A stretch of 64,000 nt of DNA from Mesorhizobium sp. AR02 (GTDB lineage Bacteria > Pseudomonadota > Alphaproteobacteria > Rhizobiales > Rhizobiaceae): positions 434,001 through 498,000 of the forward strand of contig NZ_CP080530.1 of NCBI RefSeq assembly GCF_024746835.1. The letters are read 5' to 3'. The notes beneath the pieces are model-generated. The model searched no databases, had not been told where the DNA came from, and saw only the letters and a list, made by a program, of their open reading frames with translations. Positions 19,084 through 28,759 of this stretch are shown piece by piece (the stretch's first letter is position 1; each line of letters opens with the position of its first letter). Position numbers and translations under genes: made by a program.

Positions 19084-19568
19084 CCATCTGGAGTATCCGG
19101 ATTAGTCAAGCCTCACTTGGGACTTCCCCGGTCGACCTTGATGAGAGTGTTCGGGAGCCATTTTGGTTTTTCATCACGGCCGTTTTGGCAGATCACGAGC
19201 CCTTTGAGGGTTTTCCGGGCCTTGAGCTGATCATAGTTTGCTTTTGAGGTCCGACGTGAGGCGGCAGGCGACCGGCCAGTGCTGGACACCTCGATTTACC
19301 TGAACGAGCAGCGATAACCGGTGGAGTTTGATGGATGCGACGTTCAAGGGGCAATTTTCCGCAGTGCGGGCCGGTCAATTCGCCGGCGGCTGCCGATTTC
19401 ACCGATTTGTCGTGATGCGGACGCAGTTCGCCCGTTGTGCCGGACGTAGCGCGTGAGGGTAGGCCAGATTGCTATGTCTGGCCCGCTCGGGAACCGGAAA
19501 AGCAGTCGTGCTAAGCCCGCGATCGCTACAGGCTTTACCACAAATGACATTTTTTTGAGGATCATAGT
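19084..19568. other. Intergenic region upstream of nodM, no nod box seen
   Basis: 485 bases. I searched by eye for the nod-box pattern (ATC..GAT repeats with the conserved AACAATCGATTTTACCAATC half) and did not find it. A GAGG ribosome site sits 10 bases before the nodM ATG. Short ORFs here do not look like genes. Confidence 0.4.
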
Positions 19569-21395
19569 ATGTGCGGCATTGTTGGAATTCTGGGTAAGCA
19601 AGCAGTTGCGGCGAAGGTGCTGGAAGCGTTGCGGCGGCTTGAATATCGCGGCTATGATTCGGCTGGCATTGCTACGCTGGAAGGCGGGCTGCTCACGCGC
19701 CGACGCGCCGAAGGCAAGCTAAGAAATCTCGAAGTTCGGCTCTCGATGGAACCGCTCGACGGGTTGATAGGTATCGGCCATACTCGATGGGCGACGCACG
19801 GTAAGCCCAACGAGACCAATGCCCATCCGCACGCGACTGCAAAGCTTGCAGTCGTTCACAACGGCATCATCGAGAATTTTCGGGAATTGCGCGCTGAATT
19901 GCAGGCGGACGGCTGTGTATTTGACACCGAGACCGACACCGAGATCGTCGCACATCTCGTCACACGCGAACTCGATCGCGGCAGAACCCCGTTCGAAGCG
20001 GTCGGAGCATCCCTGCCGCTGCTGCGTGGCGCTTTCGCGCTCGCCTTCCTATTCCAGGGCGAGGAAGATCTGCTCATTGGGGCACGCAGGGGCTCGCCAC
20101 TGGCCGTCGGCATCGGCGACGGCGAGATGTATCTCGGGTCTGACGCGCTCGCGCTTGCGCCCTTCACCAGTCTCATCGCTTACCTGCAAGAGGGCGATTG
20201 GGTCGTTCTCAACCGTGAGGGCGCTACCTTCTATGACAAGGCCAATGCGCCGGTCGAACGTCGCGCCCAGCGTGTCGCCGCTGGTGCATTCCTGGTCGAC
20301 AAAGGCAATCATCGGCATTTCATGGGAAAGGAAATCTACGAGCAGCCCGAAGTGGTCAGTCACACGCTGACGCAATATATCGACATGGTCACAGGCAGCG
20401 TCCGATTGCCCGTCGACATCGATATCGACTGGAAGGCCTTGATCCGCGTGTCGATTTCAGCCTGCGGCACCGCCTATTATGCCGGCTTGACCGCCAAATA
20501 CTGGTTCGAGCACCTCGCGCGCCTGCCGGTCGAAATCGATGTTGCCTCCGAGTTCCGCTATCGCGAGGCACCTTTACCGGAAAACGGTCTTGCGCTTTTC
20601 ATCTCGCAATCAGGCGAAACCGCTGACACCTTGGCGTGCCTGCGCTATGCGCAACGAGAGAAACAAACTGTCCTCTCGGTGGTCAACGTAGCAACCTCGA
20701 CGATAGCGCGGGAGAGCCACTCGGTTGCACCCACGCTTGCAGGCCCCGAGATCGGAGTCGCCTCGACCAAGAGCTTTACCTGTCAGCTGACGGTGTTGGC
20801 TTGCCTCGCCGTCGCGGCAGCGCAAAGCCGCGGGAAGCTTTCCAAAGAGGACGCAACACGTCATGTCCAAAGCCTGATCGCGCTGCCTGGCCTTCTGGCA
20901 AAGGCGCTAGAACTGGAGCCGCAGATCGAGAAGCTGAGTCACACGCTCGCCAAGGCCCGCCACGCGCTTTATCTTGGTCGTGGGACAAGCTTCCCACTGG
21001 CCATGGAAGGCGCATTGAAGCTGAAGGAAATCAGCTACATTCATGCCGAAGGCTATCCGGCCGGCGAGCTCAAGCATGGTCCCATCGCGCTGATCGATGA
21101 GGACATGCCGGTCATCGTCATTGCCCCACATGACGCGCTCTTCGAGAAGACAGCCTCGAACATGCAAGAGGTTGCCGCGCGCGGCGGCCGCATCATTCTG
21201 ATTACGGATTCGAGGGGCGCGGCCGAATGTGGCATTACTCCCGAAGCGACCATCATCATGCCTGTCATGGATTCGCTGTTTGCTTCGATTGTCTATGCGC
21301 TGCCGATCCAAATGATCGCCTACCATACGGCCGCATGCATGGGTTTAGACGTCGATCAGCCACGCAATCTTGCGAAGTCCGTTACCGTCGAGTGA
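19569..21395 (+). CDS. nodM: Glutamine:fructose-6-phosphate aminotransferase (GlmS/NodM)
   Basis: 608 residues, the usual full length. It starts MCGIVGILG: after removal of Met, Cys is the N-terminal nucleophile of the glutaminase domain. Other glutaminase motifs are GHTRWATHG and HNGIIEN. Two SIS domains follow: the first with [10 protein letters not shown] and SQSGETADT, the second with [19 protein letters not shown]. The C-terminus ends LAKSVTVE as in GlmS. It makes glucosamine-6-phosphate. I prefer nodM to glmS because of the symbiosis-type surroundings and the absence of glmU next to it. In rhizobia nodM boosts precursor supply for Nod-factor synthesis. A 3' copy of the gene lies near 27.8-28.05 kb. 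Confidence 0.85.
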   Translation: MCGIVGILGKQAVAAKVLEALRRLEYRGYDSAGIATLEGGLLTRRRAEGKLRNLEVRLSMEPLDGLIGIGHTRWATHGKPNETNAHPHATAKLAVVHNGIIENFRELRAELQADGCVFDTETDTEIVAHLVTRELDRGRTPFEAVGASLPLLRGAFALAFLFQGEEDLLIGARRGSPLAVGIGDGEMYLGSDALALAPFTSLIAYLQEGDWVVLNREGATFYDKANAPVERRAQRVAAGAFLVDKGNHRHFMGKEIYEQPEVVSHTLTQYIDMVTGSVRLPVDIDIDWKALIRVSISACGTAYYAGLTAKYWFEHLARLPVEIDVASEFRYREAPLPENGLALFISQSGETADTLACLRYAQREKQTVLSVVNVATSTIARESHSVAPTLAGPEIGVASTKSFTCQLTVLACLAVAAAQSRGKLSKEDATRHVQSLIALPGLLAKALELEPQIEKLSHTLAKARHALYLGRGTSFPLAMEGALKLKEISYIHAEGYPAGELKHGPIALIDEDMPVIVIAPHDALFEKTASNMQEVAARGGRIILITDSRGAAECGITPEATIIMPVMDSLFASIVYALPIQMIAYHTAACMGLDVDQPRNLAKSVTVE

Positions 21396-22156
21396 TTTTG
21401 GTAACCCCTGCTAGAAGAACAATGAATTGCCTTGCTTCGACCCTGGCCGTGGCGTCAGATGCAGTTCATTCGGACTTGTCGCGCATGCCAGAAAGCGGCC
21501 GAGGGTGAAGGGATGCGTTTTGGTCTGCTCGAGAAGCGTGGCGAGCGAATAGACCGCATAGTCCTGGTACAGCGACTGATGGATACGGCCGAACGATCGG
21601 CGGGTTTCGTCCTTGCTCTAGGCAGCATGTGCGGTGGCGCCGTCGATGCCCCTGCTCTCCCAAACCGGCCGTCCTTCCCCATAGGTCGCCATTTCGGCCG
21701 AAGACAGGTTCGCAAGGGCGTAGAGGCCTCAGACCATGTTGTCGACCTCTGCCATCTGCTTGACCGGTTTCGTGCCACGGCTGCGCATCTGCCCGAACGC
21801 CGGCTCGCCTCGATTGGACCTGCGAACTGCTATCCCGGGCCAAAGCATGGCGTGGATAATCCGATCCGACACGATCGTCGAGTGCTGGGACGAGATCATC
21901 CGTACGGCTCCCTCGATCATGCAACTGTAGCGCCGTCTATCACCCACAAGAGACTTGCCGTCTAGGCTCGGCCAGGGCCGCAGTGGCTACGTTTTCGGGC
22001 GACGGCTTGCTGAGAGCTGGGTTTCGGCGGTCCGTGACGAGCAGCCCTGCGCTCGTCGTCTATAACCGAGGGTTGTCGATGTCGTTTTCGGTCTAAATGC
22101 CGATACCGCGGCTTGGGACGTCCACTGTCATTCCTCCCTCCTGATTGCTGAAACGG
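21396..22156 (-). pseudogene. Decayed minus-strand coding remnant, family unknown
   Basis: Minus-strand frames between about 21430 and 21950 show protein-like stretches broken by stops and frame changes: one with ISSQHSTIVSDRIIHAMLW, another with LANLSSAEMATYGEG, a third with HQSLYQDYAVYSLATLLEQ and a tail SPNELHLTPR. Each looks coding, but no single frame joins them. I do not recognise the family. The remainder to 22156 holds nothing I can support. Confidence 0.35.
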
Positions 22157-22561
22157 ATGGCGAATATGGTTGCGGGAGAACCGAGCGACGTGAGATTGAA
22201 CAATCTCAACGGCCAATGGATTGTTCAGGTCGTCGAAAATGGCAAAGTAACTCGGCATTCATTCAACGCTAAAGCCGTTGCCGAGAGTTACGCCGAATTC
22301 CAGAGAGTTAGGCTTGGCCTGCCTGGAAAACCACCAATCTGGGAGGATACCCCAGTGGATGGGCACCCTGAGAGGCTTCGTGAAATACCAGACTTCATCA
22401 TCAACGATGTTCTCGACCTCGCCGAGTATTCTGATCGCGGTATTGTCACTACCATAGTTGATGCACGCGGAGTTCGCCTCCGTCTCCACCTCACAGTCGT
22501 GACATCAGAATTGCTTTGCGAGCGAATTGCAACCGCGCTGGAGCGCCGGTACGCCGAATAG
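22157..22561 (+). CDS. Small hypothetical protein
   Basis: About 134 residues, acidic in the middle, no signal peptide or membrane segment. It contains a neat beta-hairpin-like start (VRLNNLNGQWIVQVVENGK) and a C-terminal helix (LLCERIATALERRYAE). The codon use is gene-like and the frame is intact, but I do not recognise the family. TTG at 22145 and ATG at 22166 are alternative starts. Confidence 0.5.
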   Translation: MANMVAGEPSDVRLNNLNGQWIVQVVENGKVTRHSFNAKAVAESYAEFQRVRLGLPGKPPIWEDTPVDGHPERLREIPDFIINDVLDLAEYSDRGIVTTIVDARGVRLRLHLTVVTSELLCERIATALERRYAE

Positions 22562-22962
22562 CGACCTAAGGCCAAGCTGCTTTGTTGTGATATATGCCAA
22601 TATCCGTGATCACGCTATGCGGCGTCTGCCCAACTCTTCTTGGCCTATTCGCCTAGCTGTGACTTCTCAGGCTGTCCACCCGGTCGGGCCGAGGAAGCTG
22701 AGGTTGCGAACCTTCAGTGCCGCTCGGTCGAGAGCAACTTGTTCAAGCGGTGCTGGGCGCGCAGCTGCCGAAGGCCGCCGCACGCGTCTGCCTGGCGACT
22801 GTCCGCGTAGGTTACGCAGCATCGGACAGAGGGTGCGACCGCCTGCAGGACCGCTCGTCGCGACCGCACCGCCACAAAGGGGGTGGATGACATGGCCGAT
22901 CAACCTACAGCGTGCCTCTTGATGGAAAGCAGGCTGAACGACAGGCTCTCTGGAGAGGCAAA
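22562..22962. other. Intergenic region, no gene seen
   Basis: About 400 GC-rich bases with overlapping short frames on both strands, none convincing. The stretch just before 22963 includes GGAGAGG, used as the ribosome site of the next gene. Confidence 0.35.
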
Positions 22963-23313
22963 ATGATTCCGATCGCACAAATGGAAAAATTGCTCGAAAA
23001 TGGCCGAGCCTCAGCAGAGCGCGGACGCTCTCTCGATCATTTCCCGGTCGTTCGAATTATTTCGCTGGACACGGGATCGGAGTGGCTGCTCTCCGAAAGA
23101 TCGCCACACAACGACATGCTCGCCTTCGGTGCTTTCTTCCCCGGCGACGGCAGTGTACCGCTGATGGGTTGGGTATCAATCCCCGGGCTCATCTACAACC
23201 GCTCCAGGGCGGGCAGGCTGCTCGACTTCGATCCGGACTACCGCCCGTCCAGGCCGATCGGAGCGATAGCCCCCGAGGTCCGTTTCGTCGGCGAAATACC
23301 GTCGAAACCATAA
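22963..23313 (+). CDS. DUF2958-like small plasmid protein
   Basis: 116 residues from the ATG at 22963, which follows GGAGAGG. The N-terminal half resembles DUF2958 proteins common on proteobacterial plasmids: a first helix with MEKLLENGRA, then FPVVRIISLDTGSEWLLSE, matching the family phrase of type PVVKLFTPxxxATWLLTE, then an AFGAFFPGDG block in place of the usual AFGLCDLG. The C-terminal part departs from the family. Function unknown. Two separate C-terminal fragments of more typical DUF2958 genes occur at 32481-32603 and 33907-34029. Confidence 0.55.
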   Translation: MIPIAQMEKLLENGRASAERGRSLDHFPVVRIISLDTGSEWLLSERSPHNDMLAFGAFFPGDGSVPLMGWVSIPGLIYNRSRAGRLLDFDPDYRPSRPIGAIAPEVRFVGEIPSKP

Positions 23314-23551
23314 GGAGAAGGGGCGGCTATGCCGGCACTTTCGCCGTGGCTCCGCCGACGGTGGACCCCTTCCTCCGGAGGCGTTCCCGTCCTTCGGACC
23401 CTTGGCCCTTTCGGAATCGCTGTCGGCAGACGACCGTTAGATGAGATTGAACTAAGCCGCTAGTCGCGGCAATTGGTGCCCGCTTTGAGAGACGCCTCCT
23501 GTCTGAGAGGATTTGGGTGTTGCAAACCCATCCTTCAGACAGGAGATCCAG

Positions 23552-24415
23552 ATGGCTGAGATGAGCCCTCTGCGTCGCCGGATGATCGAGGACATGACAG
23601 TCCGCAATCTATCTCCGGCCACGCAGCAATCCTACCTTTATGCAGTCGCAAAGTTTAGCCGCTATTTTGGCCGATCGCCCGATCGGCTAGGCCTTGACGA
23701 TATCCATGCCTTCCAGGTTCACCTCGTGTCGAAGGGCATTTCCTGGTCGGGATTGAACCAGATCGTCTGTGCACTCCGGTTCCTCTATGGCGTAACGCTC
23801 GGCCAGGATACAATCCCGGAGCATATTCCGTATGCGCGCGAGCCTCGCCGGTTGCCGGTTGTTCTTTCCAGCGACGAGGTCGTCGAATTTCTTCAAGCTG
23901 TCTCCAGCTTGAAGGCGCGGGTGGCTCTGACAACAGCTTATGCCGCCGGTCTCAGGGTCTCGGAGGTCTGTGGTCTTCGCGCCAACGATATCGACAGCTC
24001 AAGGATGGTGATCCACATCACGCGTGGCAAAGGCGGCAAAGCCCGCTACGTCATGCTGTCGCCGGAACTGCTCGGTATCCTGCGCAGCTATTGGCGCTTG
24101 GCGCGGCCCAAGGACATTCTGTTTCCTGGGCGCGATCCTGACAAGCCGATCGAGCCGTGGGTGCTGCATTCCGCCTGCCGTTCGGCGGTTACGGCGGCGG
24201 GTCTTTCCAAGCACGTCACCGTCCATACGCTGCGGCATTCCTTTGCCACTCACCTGCTCGAGAACGGGACCGATATCCGCATCATCCAGGTCCTGCTCGG
24301 CCACGCCCACCTCTCGACAACAGCGCGCTATACGCAGGTCTCCACTGACACGATCCGGTCGACGGCCAGTCCGCTCGATCGATTACGACTGGAGGTGACG
24401 CCGCCGGAATCGTAA
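23552..24415 (+). CDS. Tyrosine recombinase/integrase of IS91-type element
   Basis: 287 residues from the ATG at 23552, preceded by AGGAG. N-terminal SAM-like DNA-binding domain (with TVRNLSPATQQSYLYAV). The catalytic domain has the Arg box AAGLRVSEVCGLR, the beta-hairpin Lys region around RGKGGKARYV, the HxxR box HTLRHSFATHLLE, the GHAHLSTT block and the nucleophile Tyr in ARYTQV. All five catalytic residues are present. Such recombinases accompany many IS91-like transposases. Identical to the gene at 60424-61287. Confidence 0.9.
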   Translation: MAEMSPLRRRMIEDMTVRNLSPATQQSYLYAVAKFSRYFGRSPDRLGLDDIHAFQVHLVSKGISWSGLNQIVCALRFLYGVTLGQDTIPEHIPYAREPRRLPVVLSSDEVVEFLQAVSSLKARVALTTAYAAGLRVSEVCGLRANDIDSSRMVIHITRGKGGKARYVMLSPELLGILRSYWRLARPKDILFPGRDPDKPIEPWVLHSACRSAVTAAGLSKHVTVHTLRHSFATHLLENGTDIRIIQVLLGHAHLSTTARYTQVSTDTIRSTASPLDRLRLEVTPPES

Positions 24416-24419
24416 TCGG

Positions 24420-25604
24420 TTGCGCCCCACCTTCGAAGTCGCCGACATCTTTCGACGACATGGGAGCTCCTACAGGCGTGAGAACGCCGGCCATCTGGGC
24501 CGCGGCGAGCGACGCGTCATGGGCGCGATCGAAGCTTGCCGGACACCCAGGCTCGGCGGTCACGTCAATGCCTGCGACGATTGCGGCAGGACCCGCATCT
24601 CCTATAATTCCTGCCGCAATCGCCATTGCCCGAAGTGTCAAGGCGCGGCCCGCAAGGAGTGGGTCGATGCACGCGTCGCCGATCTGTTGCCGGTCCCGTA
24701 CTTTCATGTGGTCTTCACGCTACCACCTGGCATCGCCGAGATCGCCTTTCACAACAAGGCGGTCGTCTATGCATTGCTGATGCGGATCGCAGCCCAGACG
24801 CTGCAGGCCGTTGCCGCCGACCCCAAGCGGCTGGGCGCCGAGATCGGCATCGTCGCCGTGCTTCACACCTGGGGCCAGGCCATGACCCATCATCCCCATG
24901 TCCATTGCGTCGTGCCCGGCGGCGGTCTCTCGCCCGGCAGGTCAAGATGGGTCGCTTGCCGGCCGGGCTTCTTTCTGCCCGTGCGCGTGCTGTCGCGCCT
25001 GTTTCGGCGGCTCTTTCTGACTGCCCTTGCCGACGTCTTCGCTCACGGTGAACTCCGCTTCTCCAACGAACTCAGCCATCTCAACGACGAGGCGTTCACC
25101 CGCCATCTCGCGCGTGCTCGCCGCGTCGAATGGGTTGTTTATTCGAAGCCACCGTTCGGCGGCCCTGACCAGGTGCTCGCCTATCTCGGCCGTTACACCC
25201 ATCGTGTTGCCATCGCCAACAGCCGCATCGTCGAGGTCGATGACGGCCATGTTGCCTTCAGATGGAAGGATTACCGTGGCAATGGTCGGGACCGCGAGAA
25301 GATCATGCGCCTTGACCCGCGCGAGTTCATCCGGCGCTTTCTTCTTCACGTGCTTCCCGCCGGCTTCCACCGCATGCGTCACTTCGGCTTTCTCGCCAAT
25401 AGCCACCGACGGGATCGGATCGGTCTCTGCAGGCAGCTCCTCGACCAGCCATCACCAGCAGGCGGGCAGCAGCAGGCCGGCAAATCACAGCACAGGCAGT
25501 CCTACGAATGCCCTGACTGCCGGCGTCCCATGCACAGGACAGGGATCACTGTTGCGCCTGTTTCGCCGCCCCGGCCATCATCTTTCTGGTGCGATACATC
25601 ATGA
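24420..25604 (+). CDS. IS91-family HUH transposase
   Basis: 394 residues from a TTG four bases after the recombinase stop. The N-terminal zinc-binding region has CDDCG followed by CRNRHCPKC. The HUH motif of rolling-circle Rep/relaxase enzymes is HHPHVHCVV at about residue 162. The region with the catalytic Tyr reads YLGRYTHRVAI. It nicks the origin end of the element and drives rolling-circle transposition. Identical to the gene at 61292-62476. Confidence 0.9.
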   Translation: MRPTFEVADIFRRHGSSYRRENAGHLGRGERRVMGAIEACRTPRLGGHVNACDDCGRTRISYNSCRNRHCPKCQGAARKEWVDARVADLLPVPYFHVVFTLPPGIAEIAFHNKAVVYALLMRIAAQTLQAVAADPKRLGAEIGIVAVLHTWGQAMTHHPHVHCVVPGGGLSPGRSRWVACRPGFFLPVRVLSRLFRRLFLTALADVFAHGELRFSNELSHLNDEAFTRHLARARRVEWVVYSKPPFGGPDQVLAYLGRYTHRVAIANSRIVEVDDGHVAFRWKDYRGNGRDREKIMRLDPREFIRRFLLHVLPAGFHRMRHFGFLANSHRRDRIGLCRQLLDQPSPAGGQQQAGKSQHRQSYECPDCRRPMHRTGITVAPVSPPRPSSFWCDTS

Positions 25605-25885
25605 ACTCCGACAATCCGCACCCCCTCCGATATGCCCGCAAAACCAAGCGCCCCGCCTGCGCGCGACACCGCTTGGCCCTGGTCACACCGAAAGACCGAC
25701 AGTGTGCATTGAGAGCGCAAAAATCGCCACCGATCGCCCGCCAAGCTGCTCGCGAAGGTCGCCGGATCAAGCCAAAATTCGGTCGTGCCACCGCTGCACG
25801 CGACGAATTCGCTATCGCCGTCAAACAGCGTGCCCTACTATCTCCATAACAGCGGCTAACAACCCGCGCCTTACTTCAATCCGGC

Positions 25886-25936
25886 TTATGTGAGGTCGCT
25901 CGAGCTCGCCGCGACGACCGATGCGACCTCACATAA
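25886..25936. repeat. 14-bp perfect inverted repeat at right end of IS91 copy 1
   Basis: TTATGTGAGGTCGC at 25886-25899 is the exact reverse complement of GCGACCTCACATAA at 25923-25936, with a 23-base spacer. It lies 14 bases inside the right border of the element. Hairpins of this kind are typical of the origin or terminus of rolling-circle elements. Confidence 0.75.
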
Positions 25937-25950
25937 CCCTCCAGATTCCG

Positions 25951-26174
25951 CCTGCGTATCCAGCAATGACTGTATTTCCGTGTCGGTTTCGCCCTGCCGT
26001 TGGACATGATGGCCCATTCTCGCGGCAACGTGCGGCGGCAGTTCCAGCATCATCAGCCCGAACAGCCGAAGCATGAAGAATGATGTGCTATTGGTTGTAA
26101 ATCATCATGCCCGAAGCCGACGAGAGAGCCGACGGATGCCGATCGACGACGACACGAACACAGAAAGCGTTTGG
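25951..26174. other. Right flank of IS91 copy 1, no intact gene
   Basis: A minus-strand frame (with MMLELPPHVAARMGHHVQ) begins at 26074 and runs into the IS91 border at 25950, so it looks like a gene cut by the element. Family not recognised. Confidence 0.35.
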
Positions 26175-26666
26175 TCAATCCGCTACGGGCTCGCCCACGG
26201 GCTCGGGCAATCTCTCGGGGAGATCGTTGCCGGGATTGGTTTCAATCGGGCCTTCACAACCCATGCCTCGACAGGGCCCGTCAAAAACTTCTTGTCTCGA
26301 ACGGGTCGAATTCTCGAACCGCGGGTACTCCGGTAGCTGTTGGGTTTGGTTGGCCTCGTCAATCGTGCAGGGGGCGTCACCGCGCATACCCGCTCCGTGC
26401 GTCCCCGCCGATCCGATAGCAACGTTCACCTTGACTTTGCCGAGTTCCTGGACCGCCTTCTACACAGTGTGGCCTGCGCCCCGGGCTATGGCTCCCGCGT
26501 CTTTGCGAACTTGATGCCAGCTGGGTCCGTGTCCCCAACCTCCGGCACGAGCGGCGCCTATAGGGCTCGCGATGCCGAAGGCGACGAGCATGATGATAAA
26601 GGCACGCGTGGACGCATCCTCCAGGATTGCCTCGGTTCCGCTTGGAACCTCACCTTTGCAACCCAT
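26175..26666 (-). pseudogene. Secreted small protein gene interrupted by one amber codon
   Basis: Reading leftward from 26666, the frame has a hydrophobic signal-like stretch IIMLVAFGIASPIGAARA followed by GWGHGPSWHQVRKDAGAIA. It meets an in-frame TAG at 26460-26462 and continues in the same frame to 26175 with KAVQELGKVKVNVAIG and a Cys/Pro-rich tail. Without the TAG the product would be about 163 residues. It is either a nonsense pseudogene or a sequencing error. Part of its signal-peptide coding sequence is repeated at 28970-29026. Confidence 0.5.
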
Positions 26667-26706
26667 GCCGCCGTGTAGCGTCCGCGCTTTGCCATTGCGG
26701 GGCGGT

Positions 26707-27222
26707 TCAAGAGTCTCGATTTTTTCTTCCTAGGACTCCTTCGCCAGGCGAAGAGCGAATTCCGAATGAAGCGTTTTCAGTCCCTGCTCGATCCTGCTTG
26801 CTTGGGTTGCGCTGGGTGTCATTCAGACGCACGATATCCTTGCTGCTGTCATCGGATTGTTGGCGGCAGACGATGCCATGCCAAACAGCGCCTTGCAGCG
26901 CCTCAGTGGCGGACTGGAAGGTCTGGTCGAGAAAACAGGCCAGACTCTTATGCACCATGTCCGTGGTCGGGTGCTTTCGGTGCGCTTCTTCAAGCTCAGC
27001 GACGACGAAGGCAGGGGCGTAATATCGGAACGGCAGCTTCTTTTCGTAGACCTTAAAGAACAGCTTTGCGCGCTCCCTTTCGAAATCATGGAGCGCGATA
27101 TGGGCAATGCTGCCGATTTTCCGGGTCAAAACGCCGGGATTGTCGCTAGGGAGCAACCCACCGCCCGATCCAGAGCCAAAATCCGCTCTGAACGATGCCC
27201 GGGGGAAAAACGAACCAACCAT
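26707..27222 (-). CDS. Hypothetical protein
   Basis: 171 residues from an ATG at 27222 that follows AGAGGTG at good spacing. The frame stays open upstream to 27546, but the ribosome site favours this start. The product has a Gly/Ser-rich start (SGSGGGLLPSDNPG) and a helical basic middle (LHDFERERAKLFFKVYEKKL). I recognise no family. It may be a genuine accessory gene or part of a decayed one. Confidence 0.4.
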   Translation of the reverse strand: MVGSFFPRASFRADFGSGSGGGLLPSDNPGVLTRKIGSIAHIALHDFERERAKLFFKVYEKKLPFRYYAPAFVVAELEEAHRKHPTTDMVHKSLACFLDQTFQSATEALQGAVWHGIVCRQQSDDSSKDIVRLNDTQRNPSKQDRAGTENASFGIRSSPGEGVLGRKNRDS

Positions 27223-27827
27223 GTTGCACCTCTGTAACGATGCGCCACCTACGCGGATGATGTGGGCATTGACGACGTAGGTTTCAATTCCGGCGAAATG
27301 ATGCTTCGTGGGTTCGGTCAACCCGCCCCCCTGCGACCGCCTTGGAGGGCGGCACTGGCATAGTTCAAACCAGGCGCCGCCGCGGATCTTCGCCCGATCC
27401 GTTCGGGACGTTGCCGTCCTAACAATCCGGGCTAGCTGAGCCTTTTGCAGCAGCACGTTCACAGAGATCACGAGTATTTGATCGGCGGAGCGCATTCCCT
27501 CACGTGTTAAGCGAGCGGCGATCCGACGCGCGCAAGCCAACCACAAGTGACGTTGCGTAAAGACTCAGCTAGGTTTGGGTGCGCGGCGGACCTCTATCCC
27601 GCCGCTTGGCCGGCGCCATCAGGTAACCTCCCCCTGCTTGGCACCGGCCGTTTTTTTGCCTCGACAGCATCAGATGCGTGAAGCCTGGCCCTTGTCGTAT
27701 CTCGGCATAGACCCCGGTTGCGAGGTGTCAAGACAAGGGAGCGCTTGGGCCGATGGCAGGCACAGGCTGCAGAAGTCGGACTATGGTCAGGGTTGCGCAG
27801 CTCGAGCGCGAGCAGCACTTGCTAAGA
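27223..27827. other. No supported gene
   Basis: About 600 bases with short overlapping frames only. The right end abuts the nodM fragment. Confidence 0.3.
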
Positions 27828-28051
27828 GGTCGCCGCGGGCGGCCGCCGCATCATTCTGTTTGCGGATTCGAGGGGCGCGGCTGAATGTGGCATTACGCCC
27901 GAGACAACCATCATCTTGCCGGAGATGAATCCGCTGTTTGCTTCGATTGTTCTATGCGCTGCCGATCCAAATGATCGCCTACCATACGGCCGCATGCATG
28001 GGTTTAGACGTCGATCAGCCACGCAATCTTGCGAAGTCCGTTACCGAGTAG
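27828..28051 (+). pseudogene. 3' fragment of a second nodM/glmS copy, frameshifted
   Basis: About 224 bases closely match the last part of nodM (about 21172-21395): the phrase for [13 protein letters not shown], then SLFASIV-like NPLFASIV. After ATTGTT one extra T shifts the frame, and beyond it the DNA continues to match nodM (ACGGCCGCATGCATGGG, CACGCAATCTTGCGAAGTCC). Differences are scattered through the 5' part. The frame is lost and nothing upstream of the second SIS domain remains, so it cannot encode an enzyme. Confidence 0.85.
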
Positions 28052-28139
28052 ATTTGGGTAGCCTTTCTCGCACCAGCGACCAAAAGCTGGATGCGGCCAC
28101 CGGTGGCGCCAAATCGCGGCTTCGGGCCGACCGAGCCTG

Positions 28140-28496
28140 CTACGTGTCTTCGGATCGCGCTGCCAGGGCCTGGAGATCCTCGGCCAGCCGTACAGGCACA
28201 TCCATTCGATCATGCAGGATGCTTATGACGCCGATCCGGTCACCGGTTAGCTTCCGAAAGAACACGTAATGCCGGCCGTGGTGGCTGAAATAGGCGTCCA
28301 GGTTCAAATCGGCCGAAATCGCCAGGTTGCCGGGGAGCTTTCGCCAGAGCGCAGGTGTTTCGGAAAGGGTCTGCAAGTGCTTATGCAGGTCGGTGATATA
28401 GCGGATGGCCTGCGCTTCGCCCCATTGCTCAACGGTATCATTCCAGATCCCGTCCTGCGCCGCGTCCGCTGGCGGGTAAAACAGGAACCCTGCCAT
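28140..28496 (-). CDS. ParE/RelE-type toxin
   Basis: 118 residues. Features of the ParE/RelE toxin fold: an early helix region with AIRYITDLHKHLQTL, the phrase ETPALWRKL, a DAYFSHHGRHYVFFRK strand pair and a last strand with GVISILHDRMDV. It starts 2 bases after the stop of the ribbon-helix-helix antitoxin gene, in the usual antitoxin-first order. Probable role: plasmid or island stabilisation. Confidence 0.8.
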   Translation of the reverse strand: MAGFLFYPPADAAQDGIWNDTVEQWGEAQAIRYITDLHKHLQTLSETPALWRKLPGNLAISADLNLDAYFSHHGRHYVFFRKLTGDRIGVISILHDRMDVPVRLAEDLQALAARSEDT

Positions 28497-28498
28497 GC

Positions 28499-28759
28499 CT
28501 AGAGGCTTCGGCTTTGGTTGCGCCGAATGACATCCTGGGCCGATACGGCCTTGAATTCGCTTTCGTCAGCCCTCAGGCCCGGCTCCAGCTGCCTTTTCAG
28601 CCAATCCCATGCTTCGTTGCGGGTCTGCAGATCGCGGCGAATCAGGGCGCGGATATATTCGCTCGCGTTTTCATAGAGGCCGTTCTCACCAATCTGCTGC
28701 TGGAGATGGGCCTGGAGTTGCCCGCCGACGCGGACATGAATGCTGTTGTCTGCGGCCAT
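28499..28759 (-). CDS. ParD-type ribbon-helix-helix antitoxin
   Basis: 86 residues. The N-terminal part has IHVRVGGQLQAHLQQQI and then YENASEYIRALIRRDLQ, the strand and two helices of a ribbon-helix-helix DNA-binding domain as in ParD/CC2985 antitoxins. The C-terminal tail would wrap the toxin. It precedes the toxin gene by 2 bases, so the pair should be one autoregulated operon. Confidence 0.8.
   Translation of the reverse strand: MAADNSIHVRVGGQLQAHLQQQIGENGLYENASEYIRALIRRDLQTRNEAWDWLKRQLEPGLRADESEFKAVSAQDVIRRNQSRSL

Larger units (their letters stand above)
23445..25950 (+). mobile_element. IS91-family element, copy 1
   Basis: 2506 bases that recur, apparently base for base, at 60317-62822 in the same orientation. 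The limits are where the two copies stop matching: shared from GATTGAACTAAG on the left to CCAGATTCCG on the right. It carries a tyrosine recombinase gene followed 4 bases later by an HUH transposase gene, and a perfect 14-bp inverted repeat near the right end. IS91-family elements move by rolling-circle replication from one end. GAAC, a known IS91 target tetranucleotide, is at the left border. Confidence 0.85.

Noticed and set aside
19084..19568. A nod box in front of nodM
   Set aside because: No match to the conserved 3' half of the nod box was found, so a NodD-dependent promoter cannot be claimed here.
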